Source: JBCBWG01 sp964579305 (GTDB lineage Bacteria > Pseudomonadota > Alphaproteobacteria > Rhizobiales > Hyphomicrobiaceae). From it: DNA of 9,507 bases. Made by a program: the position numbers and the translations under genes. How positions within the stretch are numbered: the stretch's first letter is position 1; every line of letters begins with the position of its first letter. Under the pieces are notes generated by a model. The model had not been told where the DNA came from and made no database searches. It was given only the letters and a program-made list of their open reading frames with translations. This document shows positions 6,852 through 9,507 of this stretch, piece after piece. Where the stretch lies: NCBI GenBank assembly GCA_964579305.1, contig CAZOGY010000132.1, positions 1 to 9,507 of the forward strand, written 5' to 3'.

Positions 6852-8027
6852 ATGACGTTCCAATCCAGCCGGTCAGCGCTGGCTGCGTTGTTTGTCGCCG
6901 CTGCGTCGGCGACGGCCGCATTCAGTGGCTTTGCTTCAGCGAAGGCTGCACAGACGGATGCGCCGGAGCCGCGCAAGAAAACGGCGGTGTCCGTCGAAAC
7001 CTTTGCGCGAGGCCTGTCGCGGCCTTGGGGGCTTGCCTTCTTGCCCGATGGACGTCTGCTTGTGACGGAGAAAGCGGGACGGCTGCGCGTTGTCAGCAGT
7101 GATGGAACGTTGTCATCGCCCGTTAGCGGACTGCCCAAGGTCGCCGTCATCGGCCAGGGCGGTCTTCTCGACGTCGCCATCGCGCCAGATTTCGAAACAA
7201 GCCGCTGGATCTATCTGTCGTATGCGGCCGCCTATGATGGGGGCGCGGGGACCGCGGCAGCGCGCGGCAAACTCGTTGAGCAAAACGGGCGATGGGTGCT
7301 GCAAGATGTTCAAGAGATCTTTCGTCAGACACCGGCAACGTCGACCGGTTACCATTTTGGCTCACGGATTGTGTTTGCCGACGATGGCACGCTCTGGATC
7401 ACGCTCGGTGATCGTGGCCGGCGCAATCGGGCCCAGGACACAGACCGTCACTGGGCCAAGATTGTTCGGGTCAATCCGGATGGCAGCGTGCCTTCCGACA
7501 ATCCGTTTGTGAACCGGCAAGGGGTTTTGCCCGAGATCTATTCAATTGGGCACCGCAATGCGCAAGGTGCCGCCCGGCATCCAGAGACCGGCGAACTCTG
7601 GACCGTTGAGCATGGGGCTGCCGGCGGCGACGAAATCAACCGCGTTTTGCCGGGCCGTAATTACGGGTGGGCGGTGATCTCCTATGGCCGGCATTACTCC
7701 GGTCGGAAAATTGGGGTGGGTTCGCGGAAAGCGGGTCTGCAGCAGCCGTCCTATTACTGGGACCCGTCAATCGCGCCGTCCGGCATGATTTTTTATACTG
7801 GCGATCTGTTTCCCGATTGGAAGGGTGACATCATCGTTGGCGCACTGAAATACCGGATGCTTGTGCGCCTCGACGTTGAGGACGGCAAGGTCGTGGCTGA
7901 AGAGCGGCTGCTGAAATCCGTTGGCGCGCGCATTCGTGCCATCGCGCAAGGTCCTGACGGCGCGCTCTATGTCGCAACCGACAGCGCCGACGGTCGCATT
8001 CTTCGCGTTGCTCCGCGCAACCAGTAA
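6852..8027 (+). CDS. exported PQQ-dependent aldose sugar dehydrogenase (YliI/Asd-like)
   Basis: This 391-residue protein has a signal peptide (Arg at 7, hydrophobic core at about 9-28, likely cleavage after AKA near 32), so it is periplasmic. The mature part shows the six-bladed beta-propeller pattern of soluble glucose/aldose dehydrogenases: LSRPWGLAFLPDGRLLVTEK, GQGGLLDVAIAPDF, GYHFGSRIVFADDG with the likely catalytic His168, LGDRG, KIVRVNPDGSVPSDNPF, YSIGHRNAQG (R235, N236), HGAAGGDEIN (254-263), NYGW and YYWDPSIAPSGM. By family knowledge it oxidises aldose sugars to lactones using PQQ and calcium and passes electrons to the respiratory chain. The start is well supported by AGGAGAGG at 6839-6846, five bases before the ATG. 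No pqq biosynthesis or cytochrome gene is in the window, so the cofactor must be made elsewhere or imported. Substrate is unknown. Confidence 0.9.
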   Translation: MTFQSSRSALAALFVAAASATAAFSGFASAKAAQTDAPEPRKKTAVSVETFARGLSRPWGLAFLPDGRLLVTEKAGRLRVVSSDGTLSSPVSGLPKVAVIGQGGLLDVAIAPDFETSRWIYLSYAAAYDGGAGTAAARGKLVEQNGRWVLQDVQEIFRQTPATSTGYHFGSRIVFADDGTLWITLGDRGRRNRAQDTDRHWAKIVRVNPDGSVPSDNPFVNRQGVLPEIYSIGHRNAQGAARHPETGELWTVEHGAAGGDEINRVLPGRNYGWAVISYGRHYSGRKIGVGSRKAGLQQPSYYWDPSIAPSGMIFYTGDLFPDWKGDIIVGALKYRMLVRLDVEDGKVVAEERLLKSVGARIRAIAQGPDGALYVATDSADGRILRVAPRNQ

Positions 8028-8107
8028 TGGGCCCGCCGACACGGCGTGAGCGTTGACTGTGCGGATAAGCGGGGCTGGCGGCAAGCTGGTCGGCCAACTG
8101 CGCTTTT

Positions 8108-8184
8108 CGGATATGCCACGCCAAGTCAAGAGGCTATAGCAATATCCGATCTTGTGCGTTCGCTTTGCGTTTCACAGATCGGAT
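8108..8184 (+). ncRNA. structured intergenic element with competing stems (3' UTR or small RNA)
   Basis: ATCCGATCT (8144-8152) pairs perfectly with AGATCGGAT (8176-8184). The stem continues inward through GTG (8154-8156) and CAC (8173-8175) after one bulged T, then CGC/GCG around TTT. The left arm overlaps ATATCCG (8142-8148), which also pairs perfectly with CGGATAT (8108-8114). The two stems therefore exclude one another. A strong terminator follows 20 bases later. I found no convincing promoter: TTGACT at 8053-8058 lacks a suitable -10 partner. It is thus either the 3' UTR of the dehydrogenase mRNA or a small RNA. It belongs to no family I recognise. Confidence 0.35.
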
Positions 8185-8204
8185 GGTTTTCTACGCGACG
8201 GCCA

Positions 8205-8256
8205 CTGAGATCACTTCAGGTTCACTTGCGTTCACCTGCCGTGATCTCGGTTTTTT
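8205..8256 (+). terminator. strong intrinsic terminator
   Basis: GAGATCAC (8207-8214) and GTGATCTC (8241-8248) form a perfect 8-bp stem. It is extended outward by a T-G and a C-G pair and inward, after a 2x2 internal loop, by CAGGT/ACCTG (8217-8221, 8234-8238). Six T residues follow at 8251-8256. The minus strand has no T-tract, so this acts on rightward transcripts: the dehydrogenase message or a small RNA ending here. It lies 178 bases after the dehydrogenase stop codon. Confidence 0.8.
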
Positions 8257-8278
8257 GTGTGATGTTTCCGGCTGCTTT

Positions 8279-8295
8279 CGGTTTCGGCGAAACCG
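8279..8295. repeat. 7-bp stem, 3-base loop hairpin between convergent genes
   Basis: CGGTTTC (8279-8285) and GAAACCG (8289-8295) are perfect complements around GGC. TTCCGG (8266-8271) and CCGGAA (8296-8301) can add an outer stem. It lies 18 bases beyond the stop codon of the minus-strand lipoprotein gene and may protect or end that message, though no T-tract follows on either strand. Confidence 0.45.
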
Positions 8296-8312
8296 CCGGA
8301 AGCGGACGCGCT

Positions 8313-9179
8313 TTAACAGCGCTCGTCGTTTTCTTGCTGAAGCGTTTTGGCGGCCCGATCTGCGCGTTGCTTGGCCGCGCGCAGCTTGGTCGTCGGCCGG
8401 TTCAATGCTTGTTCGTCGGAAATGGCCGACTGCAAAATCCCGGACGCGGTTTCTGCTTCACTCAACCCAGTGGCGAGTTGAACGCAAGTCAGTTGCGCTT
8501 TAGCTGCGACAAACGCCACGAGCCGGGCGCCCGAGACAAAGTCTTCAGCCGTCGGCTCTGAATCGATCCAAATGCGAGAGGTGTCCGCCTGGAGCGTTCG
8601 CAACCGTCGTTCGCATGCCCGGTCTGCGCCGCAAGACAAAGTGCCTGTCGCGGTCCGCTGGGCTGCCCCCGGTGCGCGCGACGTCCAGCGCAATTGCGGC
8701 ACCGGCCTGCTCAACGGCTTGGGCTCGGTCGCCTTCGTCTCATCCGTTGTCGTGGCCTTGCGTTCAGCGTTTGCGGTGCGCTGTTGCCGCGGCGGTGCCG
8801 TCTCAGGTGCGCTGCGCTTTGGCTTTGCGGCCGGTGGCGGTGCGTAGGGCGATGATTTGGGCGACGATCGCCGGGACTGTTTCGGGCGGCTGGTCCGGCG
8901 GCGCGATGTTCCTGAAGGCTTTCGTGGTGCCAATGACGCATAGCGCTTGCGCGACGCCCTGGCCCGACGTGCGCGTGCGGCCCGCGCAGCCTTGCGGCGT
9001 CGTTCGCGTTCGATGCGGCGGCGCGGCTCAAAAATGTCCTCAAAGTAGCTGGCCCGCATCATGTCATCGCGCCAGCGGCCGCACCGGTCGCAATAGGCAC
9101 ATCCGGACAAAAGCAGCGCCATCAACATAACGGCCAGCGGCTTGACCAGCCGTCCGACCGTGAGACCCTGCCCTGGCAT
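8313..9179 (-). CDS. unrecognised lipoprotein with N-terminal cysteine cluster and basic low-complexity linker
   Basis: I chose the ATG at 9179, not the in-frame ATG at 9248, because it gives a normal lipoprotein signal: K13, a hydrophobic run to L24 and the lipobox LSGC with acceptor C27. The ribosome site is weak for both starts. The 288-residue product continues CAYCDRCGRW, so cysteines at 27, 30 and 33 form CxxCxxC. Residues 53-180 are low complexity: first Arg/Ala-rich (RRRIERERRRKAARAARARR), then Lys/Pro/Ser/Thr-rich, strongly basic and probably disordered. The C-terminal 108 residues, from LSCGADRACERR (about 181), look folded and helical, with more cysteines at 183, 189, 232 and the last residue. 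I do not recognise the family. It should be membrane-anchored on the periplasmic side; a basic tail might touch peptidoglycan or LPS (inference). It is convergent with the dehydrogenase gene. Confidence 0.65.
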   Translation of the reverse strand: MPGQGLTVGRLVKPLAVMLMALLLSGCAYCDRCGRWRDDMMRASYFEDIFEPRRRIERERRRKAARAARARRARASRKRYASLAPRKPSGTSRRRTSRPKQSRRSSPKSSPYAPPPAAKPKRSAPETAPPRQQRTANAERKATTTDETKATEPKPLSRPVPQLRWTSRAPGAAQRTATGTLSCGADRACERRLRTLQADTSRIWIDSEPTAEDFVSGARLVAFVAAKAQLTCVQLATGLSEAETASGILQSAISDEQALNRPTTKLRAAKQRADRAAKTLQQENDERC

Positions 9180-9244
9180 GAGTAGGCCCGCGCTCCGCGT
9201 CGGACCATCGCCCGAACGGGCCGGGCAGTACGCACAACTTGAAC

Positions 9245-9507
9245 TCATCGGCCCCCAAACCCCGATGCGCGCACGGCCAGACTGGTCCGGCCGCGTAATC
9301 GCTCAGCCCACAGCAATCGTTTTAATGCGGACAAACCATGGTCAAATCGGGCGAAGTCGCGGAGAAGGCGGGGCGATTCGGCGGCGGCTGGTTGCGCGAT
9401 GGGGCATCGGGCCTTGGGCGTTAATGCATGTCGCATCCAATCGGGTTCACGTCCCAAGGCCGCAAAGCGGCCCGGGCCATCGATGTTCGTGTTCGAAACA
9501 TCGACAC
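9245..9507 (-). CDS. doubtful partial open frame entering from the right edge
   Basis: The minus strand is open from the window edge to a TGA at 9245-9247, giving about 86 residues that include DGPGRFAALGREPDWMRH and end LAVRASGFGGR. I do not recognise it. Its stop overlaps the ATG at 9248-9246 in the ATGA arrangement typical of coupled genes, which is the only support. That ATG is not the preferred start of the lipoprotein gene, so the overlap may be chance. The plus strand here has only very short open frames. If this is not a gene, 9180-9507 is intergenic and would carry the lipoprotein promoter, which I could not pick out. Confidence 0.2.
   Translation of the reverse strand, partial: VDVSNTNIDGPGRFAALGREPDWMRHALTPKARCPIAQPAAAESPRLLRDFARFDHGLSALKRLLWAERLRGRTSLAVRASGFGGR
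9480..9504. repeat. 8-bp inverted repeat at the right edge
   Basis: TCGATGTT (9480-9487) and AACATCGA (9497-9504) are perfect complements around a 9-base loop. Just before it, GGCCG (9458-9462) and CGGCC (9468-9472) form a smaller hairpin. No T-tract is visible before the window ends, so whether this is a terminator or an operator cannot be decided. Confidence 0.45.

Noticed and set aside
8046..8561. Plus-strand 171-residue open frame
   Set aside because: It crosses the strong terminator and the stem structures and is antisense to the lipoprotein gene. It has no ribosome site.
8615..9130. Plus-strand 171-residue open frame opposite the lipoprotein gene
   Set aside because: The minus-strand frame has a clear signal peptide and lipobox, while this one is Arg/Ser-rich without features. 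Some doubt remains because the lipoprotein linker is low complexity.

Overview
The window looks like chromosomal DNA of a GC-rich alphaproteobacterium, probably of the Hyphomicrobiales (inference). The grounds are the leucyl-tRNA synthetase sequence, the gene order leuS-lptE-holA, and the general codon style. I see no transposase, integrase, phage gene, CRISPR array, tRNA or rRNA. Most of the window is ordinary core genome with a few less familiar genes.

Layout. Positions 1-4407 hold a minus-strand operon read right to left: leuS (leucyl-tRNA synthetase), lptE (LPS-assembly lipoprotein, overlapping leuS by 14 bases) and, after a 216-base gap, holA (DNA polymerase III delta subunit), which runs off the left edge. 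Positions 4408-4880 are a 473-base divergent intergenic region. It contains a hairpin-like palindrome in the leuS leader and three tandem 13-base repeats that abut a perfect 10-base palindrome. On the plus strand follow yggS (PLP homeostasis protein, 4881-5546), a 309-residue protein whose C-terminal part resembles a LURP-one/tubby-like domain (5678-6607), a likely intrinsic terminator, a palindrome-rich regulatory gap, and an exported PQQ-dependent sugar dehydrogenase (6852-8027).

Positions 8028-8312 separate the dehydrogenase from a convergent minus-strand gene. They contain a 9-bp perfect stem, an alternative pairing that competes with it, and a very good plus-strand intrinsic terminator. 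This is either a structured 3' UTR or a small RNA. The convergent gene (8313-9179) encodes an unrecognised lipoprotein with a CxxCxxC cluster starting at the lipidated cysteine and a long Arg/Lys/Ala/Pro-rich linker. The last 260 bases hold only a doubtful minus-strand open frame entering from the right edge and an inverted repeat.

The core genes serve translation (leuS), outer-membrane biogenesis (lptE), replication (holA) and cofactor homeostasis (yggS). The dehydrogenase feeds periplasmic sugar oxidation and depends on PQQ. I found no convincing new multi-gene system. The items most worth a second look are the LURP-one-like protein, the structured element at 8108-8256 and the cysteine-cluster lipoprotein.
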